A program made the translations under genes and the position numbers. Of a DNA stretch of 64,000 bases, positions 57,251 to 63,502 are shown piece by piece (the first letter of the stretch is position 1; each line of letters opens with the position of its first letter). The notes beneath the pieces were generated by a model. That model ran no database searches. It was not told where the DNA came from and saw only the letters and a list, made by a program, of their open reading frames with translations. This stretch comes from Blastomussa wellsi (lineage: Eukaryota; Cnidaria; Anthozoa; Scleractinia; Plerogyridae). The stretch covers positions 22,198,896 through 22,262,895 of the forward strand of contig OX393564.1 in NCBI GenBank assembly GCA_947652115.1. The letters run 5' to 3'.

Positions 57251-59534
57251 GTATAACAATATAATTTTGTTTTATCAACTAGGTTGATAATGTGAATTGG
57301 CCACCGTAAAGAGTTTCAAGAGCTGACATTTGGAGCTAACCTAATAATGAAATCATTATTCCATAATTTGGCCCTCAGATATGGCTTTACCGCAGATACT
57401 TCACTATTTGGACCGTCCGATTTTCCGAGAAACAGCATCATTTCAATGTTTGCCCCCTGGCAGACAACGTGGCTAATTTGCATTACGATATGAAAACCAT
57501 CATGACGGCTATCGTGAATATGATCTATTCCCGACAGATTTATTTGGGACACCAACATCGCCGCCGTTTCTTTGTTTTGGGACACCAATATGGCCGCCGT
57601 GACATAGTTTGAAAACACTCTATAGAGACGAAGAGATACTTTCTCACAATCATATTTCATGAGCTGTTTCTTTTTCTCTGCAATTAGGAAGATAAATCAT
57701 TTACGCTGAAGTACGAAGATTTGATGGGACAGTTCGAATTCACGCTGAATAAAATAATCAAAAGTGAGCGCATTAGTGCCAGTTTTCCTGTCATCATGGG
57801 CGTGAACGCGTTTGGGGGAGTTCTGTCCGAGTTTATCGTCTCAAGGTAACTGTTTCTTGTCTGTTGTGTTCACTGGCGATTGTTACCTTTGTTGACCATT
57901 TGGGTTTAAAATGACGCGCAAACGAGGCTAGCAAAAGTCACACGCAAACAAGGCTAACAAAGAATTCGATAAGAACGAAGCTAACGAACTGAAAACATAC
58001 TAACGAGGCTAAAAAGCCAAACTGCTTGTTGCGGTTTTGTGTGTTTCTAATTTTCTTTTCAAGTGTTCTGAAAAGTGTTTGAATTAAACTTATTTCTCTC
58101 TGTTGTTGTTATTTTTTGTACAGAACGCAACCACAGGCCAAGCCCGTCAAGGTAGGACGAAAACTGTTCCTTGTATTGTCCTTGAATTGTAAGTGGCACT
58201 TAGATTGACCCTTCAGCGGGCTACGTGATTGCTTAAAAATCACAGTGAAGGGTCACTGAAGGGGCATTTCATTAACACAAGAAGGCGCGGATGGACAAAC
58301 ATTGATGTGGACTAGATTAAAACAGATTGCGATATTTGAGTAGCTTTAACTTCGTTTATTTGCGTTTATAACTTAAAATTATAACATTTTTTGTTATGAT
58401 CGAAGGAATGGTTTTGTCATGTACATCTATAGAAGTAACTTCTTCTCTAACAAGTTTCATAGCGAATATTTTGCAAAACGTAATGAAATTGACCAAACTC
58501 GTCCGTGACACAATCCCTTAAAGTTTTGCAGCAAGGCATTAACCTTTCGCTTCTCCACTGAAGAGAAATTTCGCGCGCAATTCTCAGTGGGACGCAGTGT
58601 TTTATAGAAAAAATCCCCCTCGCAACAACAAAAACAAGTCTATTGAACCTTCTGATTCTCCAATACAAGTTCAGTTCATTTCCCGAACTGAAATTTGCAC
58701 GAGAGTGAGATTGGAACGATGACCTTTTATTGTTCGTTTGTCTCAAAATGGATTCACTGAGTGAGATTGTGGCTATTAAAATGGACGAGGTTGCATAGCA
58801 ACCAAGCTGGCCTGAAAGAAACCATCGCGGGCTCAGTGAATTCGGGCTCAATCAATCTCGCAAGCGCCAATTATGCGATGGACAAGCTAATCAGACAGTA
58901 CAAATGCAAAAGTTGTTTAAAGTGCATATGACACGAATTTTTTGATTCTTGTAGTTGGATATCTATAGAAAACGCTTCGAAGCCTTAAAAGTGCTGGAAA
59001 AATCTAAACAGCATTTTTTTTTGCTTATGTGCAATTTGCCTTCAAATTTGTCCCGGTCATCGCGCAGCCAAAATCGCACGTGATATCGGAACGTGACGTC
59101 ACATTGTGTACCTCAATGTAACTTACAAAAGAGTCCGACTCAAATGAATCATTGGAATCACTGGACATCTTTGCCTTTCAATGCAATATCTGTACACTAC
59201 GAAGTACTGCAGAATCCTCTTAGCGACAACAGACCTTCGCGGCAAAGGTACACAATGTGACGTCACGAATAACTTCGCCGTCGATAAACTAGGTCCCAGT
59301 CTCTGGGACAAATTTGAAGGGAAAATGCTTTTTAGATTTTTCCAGAACTTTTAAAGCTTCGAAACGTTTTCTTTAGATATCCAACTACAAGAATCAAAAG
59401 AAAAAATTGTCATATGCACTTTAATGTTAGTCGCACTCGATTGGAATTAATTTGTGTTTGAACTGTTGGTTTGATCTTCTTCTTTTTAGCGCCATAAGAA
59501 ACCTCATTTGAAGAAGAAGGTCTCAGAACTCACT
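22100..59534 (+). CDS. MYO9: Class IX unconventional myosin (partial at 3' end; one exon missing)
   Basis: Exons: 22100-22933, 26303-26397, 26927-26989, 27843-27942, 29172-29272, 30210-30264, 30365-30439, 30623-30712, 32159-32269, 33234-33368, 33678-33799, 34400-34538, 35148-35238, 35652-35747, [missing], 37172-37261, 37687-37717, 38236-38370, 39292-39372, 40289-40399, 48804-48929, 49677-49826, 50010-50179, 50739-50786, 51280-51459, 52598-52658, 53602-54130, 55089-55228, 55844-55960, 57688-57845, 58124-58151, 59490-59534. All have GT-AG borders, and phases join everywhere except across the gap. They give about 1,435 codons. The order is RA-like domain, motor, IQ neck and start of tail, as in MYO9A/MYO9B. 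The family is an actin motor whose C-terminal C1-RhoGAP module inactivates Rho; that module must lie past the window. An invertebrate usually has one class IX gene, so A versus B is not assigned. Confidence 0.95.
23651..23832 (+). mobile_element. 5' part of a tRNA-derived SINE (main family)
   Basis: It has the head GGTGGCTTAATGGTTAACAC, the B box GAGTTCGAGCCAGG, TTCTTGGGCAAGTCAC, GTGCCTCTCCCCACC and GTGTATAAATG, then stops near a GGGGCAAAAAAA tail. It lies in MYO9 intron 1. Confidence 0.85.
24130..24330. mobile_element. Second tRNA-like element (minus) next to a SINE 3' part (plus)
   Basis: On the minus strand, 24213-24130 reads GGCGTGGCCTACTGGTTAGG (A-box-like) and GGGATCAAGTCCTCC (B-box-like), a tRNA-derived head different from the main family. 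It abuts the 3' half of the main SINE (24218-24330, CTGTCACGGACTAGCATCCC) on the plus strand. It lacks a clean tRNA fold, so it is not called a tRNA gene. Confidence 0.65.
24560..24860. mobile_element. Interspersed element (copy 1) with GCAATAGAGG end
   Basis: One end reads GAGCAATAGAGGACTTTTCC and the other GTTTACATACTCTCATCTAA, then CAGCCAATGAGAGC. The same modules recur in inverse orientation at about 38945-39180. There is no coding capacity. Confidence 0.75.
25484..25752 (-). mobile_element. tRNA-derived SINE copy (main family), minus strand
   Basis: On the minus strand it carries GTGTGGTGACCTCATGGTTA, the B box GGGTTCGAGCCCTGGCC, ATAGACACTTCACTCTC, GTGTATAAATCGGTA and the 3' end GACTGATGAGCCACTTAGG. 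It is nearly full length with one of the best-preserved B boxes. Confidence 0.88.
26303..33799 (+). CDS. MYO9: MYO9 exons 2-11: motor switch I to relay region
   Basis: Exon 2 (26303-26397) has switch [11 protein letters not shown]. Exon 3 has [10 protein letters not shown]. Exon 4 has [13 protein letters not shown]. Exon 5 has [13 protein letters not shown]. Exons 6-8 cover [15 protein letters not shown] to FIVPYKYEE. Exon 9 has [17 protein letters not shown]. Exon 10 has switch [22 protein letters not shown]. Exon 11 has [10 protein letters not shown]. All are standard motor motifs in the right order, so an active ATPase is predicted. The introns hold SINEs and inverted-repeat elements. Confidence 0.93.
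27562..27745 (+). mobile_element. SINE head fragment plus inverted-repeat element (copy 2)
   Basis: A short SINE head (CGTTGTGGCCTAATGGTTTG, GGACTCCAG) is followed at about 27640 by a copy of the ACCAATTCAGA/TTTGGGAGGTTACAATTG element also seen at 4363-4557. It sits about 100 bp before MYO9 exon 4. Confidence 0.7.
28842..29078 (+). mobile_element. Degenerate tRNA-derived SINE with poly-G tract
   Basis: The head is degraded. The modules GAGTATAAATAGGTACTGGC, GTAACCTGTGATGAATTAGC and GCTTCATGCTACAGAAAC are clear. A long G run (near 29009-29020) occupies the GGGGGGAGTAG segment of the consensus. Confidence 0.75.
29389..29836. mobile_element. Long foldback element flanked by TTAA
   Basis: The ends TTAAAGTGCACCTAACC and GGTTAGGTGCACTTTAA are inverted copies. 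The arms stay similar for about 200 bp each (including TCCACGACCGAGTCAGAAGG and its inverse) and meet near 29610. TTAA at both edges fits a TTAA target site. It lies in a MYO9 intron. Confidence 0.9.
32611..32689. mobile_element. Short palindromic MITE
   Basis: TTTTCCCAGAGCCCTTCGTT and AACGAAAAGGGCTATGGGGA are inverted around CCAAGGCCCTGCCTG. It is related in end sequence and outline to the element at 18176-18446. Confidence 0.75.
34208..34352. repeat. GTAGCAGGCGCA/TGCAGGCTA repeat
   Basis: GTAGCCTGCGTAGCAGGCGC, GGGAGG runs and CCAGCCCCCCTTCCACCCTT ending in TGCAGGCTA form a small inverted-repeat-like unit just before MYO9 exon 12. Similar text occurs at 6607-6735 in the DGCR6 region (CCTGCGTAGCAGG, CCCTTCCACCC, TGCGCCTGCTACGCA). 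Confidence 0.65.
34400..40399 (+). CDS. MYO9: MYO9 exons 12-19: actin-binding region and loop 2
   Basis: Exon 12 has [14 protein letters not shown]. Exon 13 has [16 protein letters not shown]. Exon 14 has [20 protein letters not shown]. Exons at 37172, 37687 and 38236 form the extended loop 2 that marks class IX ([17 protein letters not shown], then a basic stretch and TVSAQFQ). The exon at 39292 has [11 protein letters not shown], and the one at 40289 has [19 protein letters not shown]. Exon 14 ends with one base of a codon, while the exon at 37172 needs two bases before it, so at least one exon of length 3n+1 is missing, probably in the 200-N gap. Confidence 0.9.
35511..35577. mobile_element. 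Palindromic MITE, CAACCTGGTTCCC ends
   Basis: CAACCTGGTTCCCAAGGTCC and GGACCCTGGGAACGAGGTTG are inverted around a GC-rich centre. It belongs to the same family as 37340-37431 and lies about 75 bp before MYO9 exon 14. Confidence 0.8.
35920..36255 (-). mobile_element. Composite SINE with long tail, minus strand
   Basis: On the minus strand this is the main SINE (head cut near 36255, 3' end GATGGACCACAAGGGTAGCA) followed by a tail of about 80 bp ending CAGTTCTTTG-type sequence. The same SINE-plus-tail order is found at 43063-43445, so the tail is part of a composite or longer subfamily. Confidence 0.8.
36301..36500. other. Assembly gap (200 N)
   Basis: There are exactly 200 unknown bases, so this is probably a placeholder of unknown true size. 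It lies in the MYO9 interval where an exon is missing. Confidence 0.99.
37340..37431. mobile_element. Palindromic MITE, CAACCTCGTTCC ends
   Basis: CAACCTCGTTCCCAGGTCTC and its inverse GGAACGAGGTTG frame long complementary arms (TCATCTTCCCGCCCTCC and GGAGGGCGGGTGGGAAGATG). It would form a near-perfect hairpin in a MYO9 intron. Confidence 0.88.
38945..39180. mobile_element. Interspersed element (copy 2, inverted)
   Basis: This is an inverse copy of the 24560-24860 element. It shows GCGCTCTCATTGGCTGATAG, GATGAGAGTATGTAAACACG, CCCAAACCCCGTCGTGTTTA and CCTCTATTGCTTAT. Confidence 0.75.
39477..39658. mobile_element. Palindromic element with GTGCGTCTGTTCAG arms
   Basis: Arms of about 80 bp (ATAGATTCAGTG, CCGTGCGTCTGTTCAG, GACGTCAAAATGTGGTAAGA) are inverted around CAGTGACACACTCGGCTTTC. 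It is short, has no coding capacity and lies in a MYO9 intron. Confidence 0.88.
43063..43445 (+). mobile_element. Full-length composite SINE with long tail
   Basis: The head GGTGGCGTGGTGGACGTATG and B-box region GCCCGGTTTGGAGCC are followed by CAAGACACTTACTCTTACAG, ACCCAGGTGTATAAATGGGT, GCGATGGACTAGCATGTCAT and CCTGATGGGCCACAAGG. A tail of about 80 bp (43363-43445, GTACCCTGGGAAAACGTGAC, ACTGCAAAGAACCACTGTCG) follows. It is a plus-strand partner of the copy at 35920-36255. Confidence 0.87.
44495..44762. mobile_element. MITE with ACACCCCTCTGTAACAGA ends
   Basis: The left end ACACCCCTCTGTAACAGA is matched exactly in inverse by TCTGTTACAGAGGGGTGT on the right. The body has repeated CACTGGGT units. 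It is 268 bp long with no coding capacity. Confidence 0.9.
44794..44936. mobile_element. Small inverted-repeat element (GGCCATTTCCGAG ends)
   Basis: GGCCATTTCCGAG on the left is mirrored by CTCGGAAATGGC on the right, with inner pairs such as CAAGACGAGG and its partial inverse. It directly follows the element at 44495-44762. Confidence 0.7.
46026..46124 (+). other. Exon-like open frame with hydrophobic core
   Basis: ATG at 46026 in a good context (ACAATGG) opens 33 codons with a hydrophobic stretch ([13 protein letters not shown]), ending before a GTTAGT donor in phase 0. It resembles a signal-peptide or signal-anchor exon. It lies inside the largest MYO9 intron, and no downstream partner exon was identified. 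Confidence 0.25.
47614..47838 (-). mobile_element. TTAA-type MITE (copy 1, minus orientation)
   Basis: The ends TTAAAGTAGCTACGCCACGG and GTCGTAGCTCCCTTAA are inverted. Its inner text is the reverse of the copies at 51699-51934 and 56369-56624 (for example GTCGCAAAAAATAACTC and CCATCCTTGTTCCTTTTTGG). Confidence 0.85.
48804..51459 (+). CDS. MYO9: MYO9 exons: converter, IQ neck and start of tail
   Basis: The exon at 48804 ([18 protein letters not shown]) continues the motor after an 8.4-kb intron. The exon at 49677 begins [12 protein letters not shown] (converter end) and contains the first IQ-like repeat ([17 protein letters not shown]). It leads into further IQ motifs across 49677-50179 ([49 protein letters not shown]), giving about four light-chain binding sites. 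The exons at 50739 and 51280 begin the low-complexity tail. Confidence 0.92.
48995..49150. repeat. GATG/GATT microsatellite
   Basis: An array of GATT, GGAT and GAAT units follows a MYO9 exon by about 65 bp. It is read in other frames as SIHPSIH-type repeats and is not coding. Confidence 0.95.
49412..49558 (-). mobile_element. Penelope-like retroelement fragment with ribozyme-like core (copy 1)
   Basis: It shows TTTATCAACTGGGTTGATAA, GGCCACCGTAAAGAG and CTGACGTTTCGAGC..TAGCCCTTCGTC, followed in inverse by the CCCACCGACGCAGCACCA and GTTTCTTTAGAAACTTACCC module. The same modules occur at 57195-57345 and 61150-61330. The minus strand has a degraded hammerhead-like core at 49483-49514. Confidence 0.6.
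50353..50668. mobile_element. Inverted-repeat element with ACCGGAACAC units
   Basis: The left edge has several ACCGGAACAC/ACGGAACACC units and the right edge has their inverse (GGGGTGTTCCGTG, GGTGTTCCGGTA). Inside lies a second, GGGCCGGGTTGTTCAAAGC...AACCCCGGGTTAGCGC inverted pair, so one element may be nested in another. Confidence 0.75.
51018..51206. mobile_element. MITE with CATAGGCGTACGGGC ends
   Basis: CATAGGCGTACGGGC and GCCCGTACGCCTATG are exact inverted ends. The body has a C-run followed by an A-run (51058-51087) and repeated TTTTGGGCA words. It is 189 bp long, with its right end about 75 bp before a MYO9 exon. Confidence 0.9.
51699..51934 (+). mobile_element. TTAA-type MITE (copy 2)
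   Basis: It runs from GGAGCTGCGTCACGATATTT to GTGACGTAGCTCCTTTAA, with its interior shared with 47614-47838 and 56369-56624 (GGATGGTTAAGGATGGAGAA, GACGGATTGCAAATGACGAT). The TTAA at the left edge is degraded. Confidence 0.85.
51940..52490. mobile_element. Diverged inverted-repeat region (GTCTCGGGTACC words)
   Basis: GGTCTCGGGTACCCGAGGCA (near 51956) and TTGTCTCGGGTACCGTACGG (near 52441) sit at the two sides, and between them are several ACAACTCG/CGAGTTGTC words. This looks like one or two overlapping non-autonomous elements. The boundaries are uncertain. Confidence 0.5.
52598..59534 (+). CDS. MYO9: MYO9 exons: tail up to the region before C1
   Basis: The 529-bp exon at 53602 encodes a Ser/Arg/Pro-rich, probably disordered tail with possible phosphosites ([31 protein letters not shown]). 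The exon at 55844 ([20 protein letters not shown]) and the exon at 57688 ([25 protein letters not shown]) match the conserved segment just before the C1 domain of MYO9A. The last exon seen (59490-59534) is Lys-rich (KKPHLKKK), like the KKRRKK stretch that precedes C1. No C1 or RhoGAP exon was found up to 64000. Confidence 0.88.
53150..53534. mobile_element. TTAA-flanked element (TTAAAGGGGCACTG ends)
   Basis: TTAAAGGGGCACTGGCGCGG on the left is approximately mirrored by CCCCCGTAACAGTGTTCCTT followed by TTAA on the right. It is 385 bp long with no coding capacity and ends about 65 bp before the large MYO9 tail exon. Confidence 0.78.
54181..54336. mobile_element. Palindromic MITE, CCTTTGCATGACCCAGTCAC arms
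   Basis: Arms of about 65 bp are inverted (CCTTTGCATGACCCAGTCAC, GTACAAAATAACAC, TGGTGAGCAA). The flanks (TTCTAATGTACCCTTAGTA at 54155 and a similar TTCTAATTTACTGTACCC at 54342) look duplicated, perhaps a diverged target duplication or part of a larger unit. It starts about 50 bp after a MYO9 exon donor. Confidence 0.88.
54862..54995 (+). mobile_element. Partial tRNA-derived SINE (main family)
   Basis: Middle and 3' modules only: CACGGTGTGTAAATGGATAC, a G run (near 54904-54918), TAATCCTATGATGGCTTACC and GAGAGTAGAAACAC. The head is absent. Confidence 0.7.
55398..55489. other. Near-perfect 40-bp hairpin
   Basis: Two 40-base arms (55398-55437 and 55450-55489) pair with a single mismatch around a 12-base loop (TTTCCATATTTA). 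It sits inside a MYO9 intron, 170 bp after an exon. It could be a foldback element or a small-RNA precursor; sequence alone cannot decide. Confidence 0.85.
56369..56624 (+). mobile_element. TTAA-type MITE (copy 3)
   Basis: TTAAAGGAGCTACGTCACGG on the left and GTGACGTAGCTCCTTTA on the right. The interior is shared with 51699-51934. A local duplication of AAATTTAGGCTA (56561-56586) distinguishes this copy. Confidence 0.88.
56772..56850 (-). mobile_element. tRNA-like element (third family), minus strand
   Basis: On the minus strand it reads CGGTTAGCTCAGCTGGCAGA (good A box), CGTCGGACTACTGTGCGGGA and GTGTCGGGTTTGATTCCCAG (B box with C to T). It resembles a tRNA D arm and T arm, but I could not draw a clean acceptor stem, so a tRNA-derived SINE head is more likely than a working tRNA gene. 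Confidence 0.6.
57195..57345 (-). mobile_element. Penelope-like retroelement fragment (copy 2)
   Basis: GGTAAGTTTCTAAAGAAACT, GTGCTGCGTCGGTGGGAAGT, TTATCAACTAGGTTGATAA and GGCCACCGTAAAGAG are present. The CTGACATTTGGAGCTAAC end is degraded. Confidence 0.6.
58917..59424. mobile_element. Foldback element flanked by TTAA (TTAAAGTGCATATGACA ends)
   Basis: TTAAAGTGCATATGACA and TGTCATATGCACTTTAA are exact inverted ends; the arms remain similar for over 100 bp (ATATCCAACTACAAGAATCA in inverse). It ends about 65 bp before the last MYO9 exon seen. The ends resemble those of 29389-29836. Confidence 0.9.
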
Positions 59535-60009
59535 GTAAGTTTTTGTAGCGGATAAACAAATCATTGTATAACAGTAATTGGACTGAGTGAAGTACATTTC
59601 AGGAAGTAATCGAGCGAGGCCGATTTGAGTTTACGAGCACGAGAACCCCCTGATTTGTACGATACGAGGTTCAATTACTAATTAATTCTATCAATAACAA
59701 ACTTTAAGCTTGTGGAGTCTTAAAGGGCCCCTTTGTGGGAAGGTCTAAATTTAATAGGTTCAACCAGAAAGAAAGAACCAATCCAACAAGTGCATGTGAT
59801 TAACGCGTGAATTGCGTAGGTGTCCAATCATAGGTATCCAATTTGAAGTTGTTCACATTGAATACCGATAATTGGACACCCACGTGACTGCGCGCCAATT
59901 ACGCGCCGAATCGGCATGCGCTGAACCAATTAATGTCGAGAATTTTGTTTAAGATACCATTAGCTGCGGAACCGCTTGAACTGACCAAAAGAGACATTTA
60001 GCACCAAGG

Positions 60010-60440
60010 TTTTCGCGTTAACGGCAAACCGCAAACGGCAGTTTTACGTTAGGCGTTTGGCGTTTGACGTTTCTGGCCTCTACCGGTTTAGCTACACCTC
60101 TCCAACCTCAAGCAAAGTCACTCCATATTGAATTTACAGACAGCAGCAGTGCTTGATTTTCAAATTAAAACATAGTCTTATTTTTCCTCATTCACTAAAA
60201 TTTAAAACTTTAAAAATTTCTAAACTTGTACTAAAAAGACTGGTTTACATAATTTTTTTATTAGTACGTGGCATAAACAGAAATTCAGGATAAAAAACGT
60301 TCAAGTGAATCACGTACGTGAAAACCTACCTCTCGGCGTTGAAAACCCGCGTTGAGTACTCCGAACGTGACCGGACTTGGTCACGTGACCTCTAGCGGTT
60401 TGCCGTTTGCGGTATCCGCTGAAAACCCTGGCGCCAAATG
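60010..60440. mobile_element. TIR element with GGCAAACCGCAAACGGCA ends
   Basis: GTTTTCGCGTTAACGGCAAA, then CCGCAAACGGCAG on the left, is mirrored by AGCGGTTTGCCGTTTGCGGT and GCTGAAAACCCTGG on the right. It has about 430 bp and no coding capacity. It shares its end words with 5127-5535 and 60690-61850. Confidence 0.8.
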
Positions 60441-60689
60441 CGAGGTGGCAGAATATACGTGTAGGGAAACCCTTTCGAGACTTATTTATTGTTGTCCAAA
60501 ATAAATTTTAAGCCCTGCTGATGTTTGACGAGCTTTGCAGAACAAACGAGATATAGTAATTTTGTGTTTTGGTGTTGATATATTTCCCGGCCTGTATTGT
60601 AAAGGTGTCTCAGTTGTTATTTTATTGTTCAATCTAATTGAATTCTTTTCCTGAAGTCTATAAATCTGGAATTTATTGGAGACCTTTAG

Positions 60690-61850
60690 CACCGCGTTTT
60701 TGGCATGATACGGCAAACCGCAAACCGCAGTCTGATATTAGAATTTTTTTTCTTTTCTTTTCTTTTCTTTCTTTTATTTTCTAATAATTATTTTAACAAA
60801 TTGGACATGCCCACAGGTAGCTAGCTAATCTAGGTGGGTCATGTCTTAACTAAAAAGAAAAAGGTAAGTATAGAAGTTAACAGAAATCAGGAAATTAACC
60901 AGAGAGAGTACGTATACAAGTTTATAGAAATCAAAAATCTGGAAGTTAACTAAAAAGAGTAGGTATAGAAACAAAAATACAACAATATTACAATTAAGAC
61001 TATACTTGTTATTCTGAAAATACATAAAAACCTTAAGAAAATTTGACCTTTTGAATAACGTTTCGTATGTCAAGATAGGAGTCTTCAGAAGACAGAATAC
61101 CGTTTGAGGTTGACGAAAACGTCATCTTCAGCAACAAACCATTTTCTAAAAAAAAAGGCGACTTTGTCAATAGAGGGACTAAGTTTCTAAAGAACTGTGG
61201 TGCTGCGTCGGTGGGAAGTATAGCAATATAATTTGGTTTTATCAACCGGGTTGATAATATGAATTGGCCACCGTAAAGAGATTCGAAAGCTGACGTTTCG
61301 AGCGTTAGCCCTTCGTCGGAGCGAATCGAGGGATTGTGGGTCGTGTGTGGTTTATATACAGAAAGATGGAGCTTCGCTATTGGTTGGTGCCTGGTAACAT
61401 GAAAAACAACAGAATAAATTAGTTGAATGAAAAGCGTTCGTTGATACGGTGAGGATTAAGAGTGCCGATTTGAAAAATGAATTTTTGTTCTAGAGTTTTG
61501 CGACTTTGTCAATAAGTGCTTATAAAATAAAAACGCGGCAATTGTACTGCTGTTGCAATCGACACATTCTGTGAACAGTGTAAACAGTTAAAAGTAGGTG
61601 TGTATGAATTTCAGTTGCGTATTCACTCCGACTACCTTTAATAAAAACACTAAAAACTCGTAAATATTCAGCCGTGGAATGCTAAAATCTTTCGGTCTTA
61701 AACGCAGACTTTTCCCGTTAAAGTGGCCGAAGTATTTTGTATTTCACTTACCGCTAGGAGAGGTCCCTGCAGTTGAAACGTGAACCGCAAACGAGAAACG
61801 GGATGGCAGAACGTAGGTCAAGTGATATGTTGAGATTTTTCGTTCGCGGA
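60690..61850. mobile_element. Split copy of the GGCAAACCGCAG element with nested insertions
   Basis: The left end matches 5127 onward (GCATGATACGGCAAACCGCA). The match is broken by a TTTTC-repeat stretch (60749-60775), by an AT-rich piece and by the Penelope-like fragment at 61150-61330, then resumes near 61500 (GCAATTGTACTGCTGTTGCA) and runs to about 61850. Confidence 0.7.
61150..61330 (-). mobile_element. Penelope-like retroelement fragment with ribozyme-like core (copy 3)
   Basis: The modules GTTTCTAAAGAACTGTGGTG, CTGCGTCGGTGGGAAGT, TATCAACCGGGTTGATAA, GGCCACCGTAAAGAGATTCG and GACGTTTCGAGCGTTAGCCC are all present. It is the best-preserved copy. The minus strand has CGACGA, a 4-bp stem (GGGC/GCTC), GAAA and CGTC at 61289-61320. 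Confidence 0.65.
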
Positions 61851-62412
61851 TTTATAAAAAAATGGTATTTAACTCTTTCAGGGCCAGCACAATTCTTCAT
61901 CGATCAGACATGTTTTTTTTCAAACCGGAGATTCAGTAATTCTGTCAGTTATTGACAGTTTCTATCAATTGTTTACGTACTTGTTTAAGTTTGAAGGTGG
62001 TGGAATCACACTTGATTGGAGATTTTATGCTGATCGAGGTTCTTACAGTTCAGTCTGTTTTAACGCGTCGGCCATCTTTGGATGACCCAACTCAAAATTT
62101 AAAAGTTGTCATGTAAGCCGAATTCAAGTGTCTAAGCTCAAATTTTTCACTCTTTCGTTTATGGGGTCTTCAACGACCCCATAGGCATAGGATCGACCCG
62201 GAATGAGTTAAAGGTCTCTGTTCTCTCATCCAACTTCGTACGTCATTTGACGTGAAATTGAACGGCTGTAAATTATGTGTATACATTATAAGCAACCAAT
62301 ACGAATGCGCGGTGAATCTTATGACGTCTGTAGTCGGGAAGGTGGGCTCGGTTCTTTTCAACCATTTCTTCGTTTCGTCGTGTTATGGAGTGACCTTTTT
62401 GCTGTTTATGAT

Positions 62413-62511
62413 ATGGCGTTTGCAATACGAAGACTTTCCCCACCTACCAGGCTACGAAGATGGTCCAGTATTGGGCTAAGGAACCGTACATCCAGTGTGG
62501 AAAGTGGCACG
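62413..62511 (+). other. Exon-like open frame (possible alternative first exon)
   Basis: ATG at 62413 opens 33 codons (MAFAIRRLSPPTRLRRWSSI and 13 more), basic and Ser-rich, ending exactly before a GTATGC donor in phase 0. The last MYO9 exon seen also ends in phase 0, so this exon could splice to the same downstream acceptor. There is no homology support. Confidence 0.25.
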
Positions 62512-63502
62512 GTATGCCGGTCGCTAATTAGCTACTCCAATTAGTTATTTGATTAACGATAAATCAAGTGGGCGGCCTCTCGATTGTAATTACATTTCAA
62601 TCAGTAGAGTCGCTGCTTCTGATTAATTTGATTACATGAGCATATATGTATTTGTTCTGTTGATCTCTTGTTTTGGTTTTTGTGCTTTGTTTCTCATTAA
62701 TAGGATTTTAAACCTTCTGTTTGGCCAAATGCTAAAAAAAACTACCGTTAACGATCACAAGAAGAACGGAGAGTGTCCGTTCTTGTTGTGCTTATGCTTA
62801 TGTCGTTATGCTTTTGCGCTAGTGAAAACCAGCCTTAATCGATTGGATTTTAAAATGTTTTGGCCACTCATTAAACGGCTAGGCTTGGGTTTTACTTCCT
62901 CGTGTGTTGTTTTCGAGTTTGTTTTGGCAGTTTGGCAATCAGTTCAGAGTTGTGGCATTCGTTTAAGAACCCGCTAAAATAATCATGAATTTCACGATTG
63001 GGAGTACTGTAGCTCAGTAAGAGTGCGATGATTTGTTGACCGCTTTGTTCTGTTTCGTTACCAATCTGTAAACGAAATCTTTGCAATTCTTTCGTAATTT
63101 TCTAGTCAATACTCATTTATTTTTGCCATGGTTGATTTGTTCGTTAATTTTTGCGAAATAAAAGCCGTTGCAATGTCGGTATAAGAATTCAGTTTATCGA
63201 GTAACTACACGTTGTCCTCTTTGACTTATATTTTTTTGGTTGGCGCTATGTTGCTGTTTGATTCTTCCATTACTTGAATTTTTATTTGAATTCAAGGCGG
63301 TATGTAGTAACAAAGAACATAGGGAATTTTCAAATGACAGTTTGGCATAATCTGCCTCTTGTTACGCATCGTTAAAAGAATAGCTTTTGTATTTTTTTAT
63401 AAAGTATCAGTCGCGGCCGCCTGTCTGAGTTTTATTATTTTGTAATATGCCTTAATATTGCCGTCAAAACTTTCTCAGGATTAAAAAGTATGATGATATT
63501 AC

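Noticed and set aside
62252..62479. 75-aa open frame overlapping the candidate exon at 62413
   Set aside because: A different frame with no family resemblance; kept only as an alternative reading of the same region.
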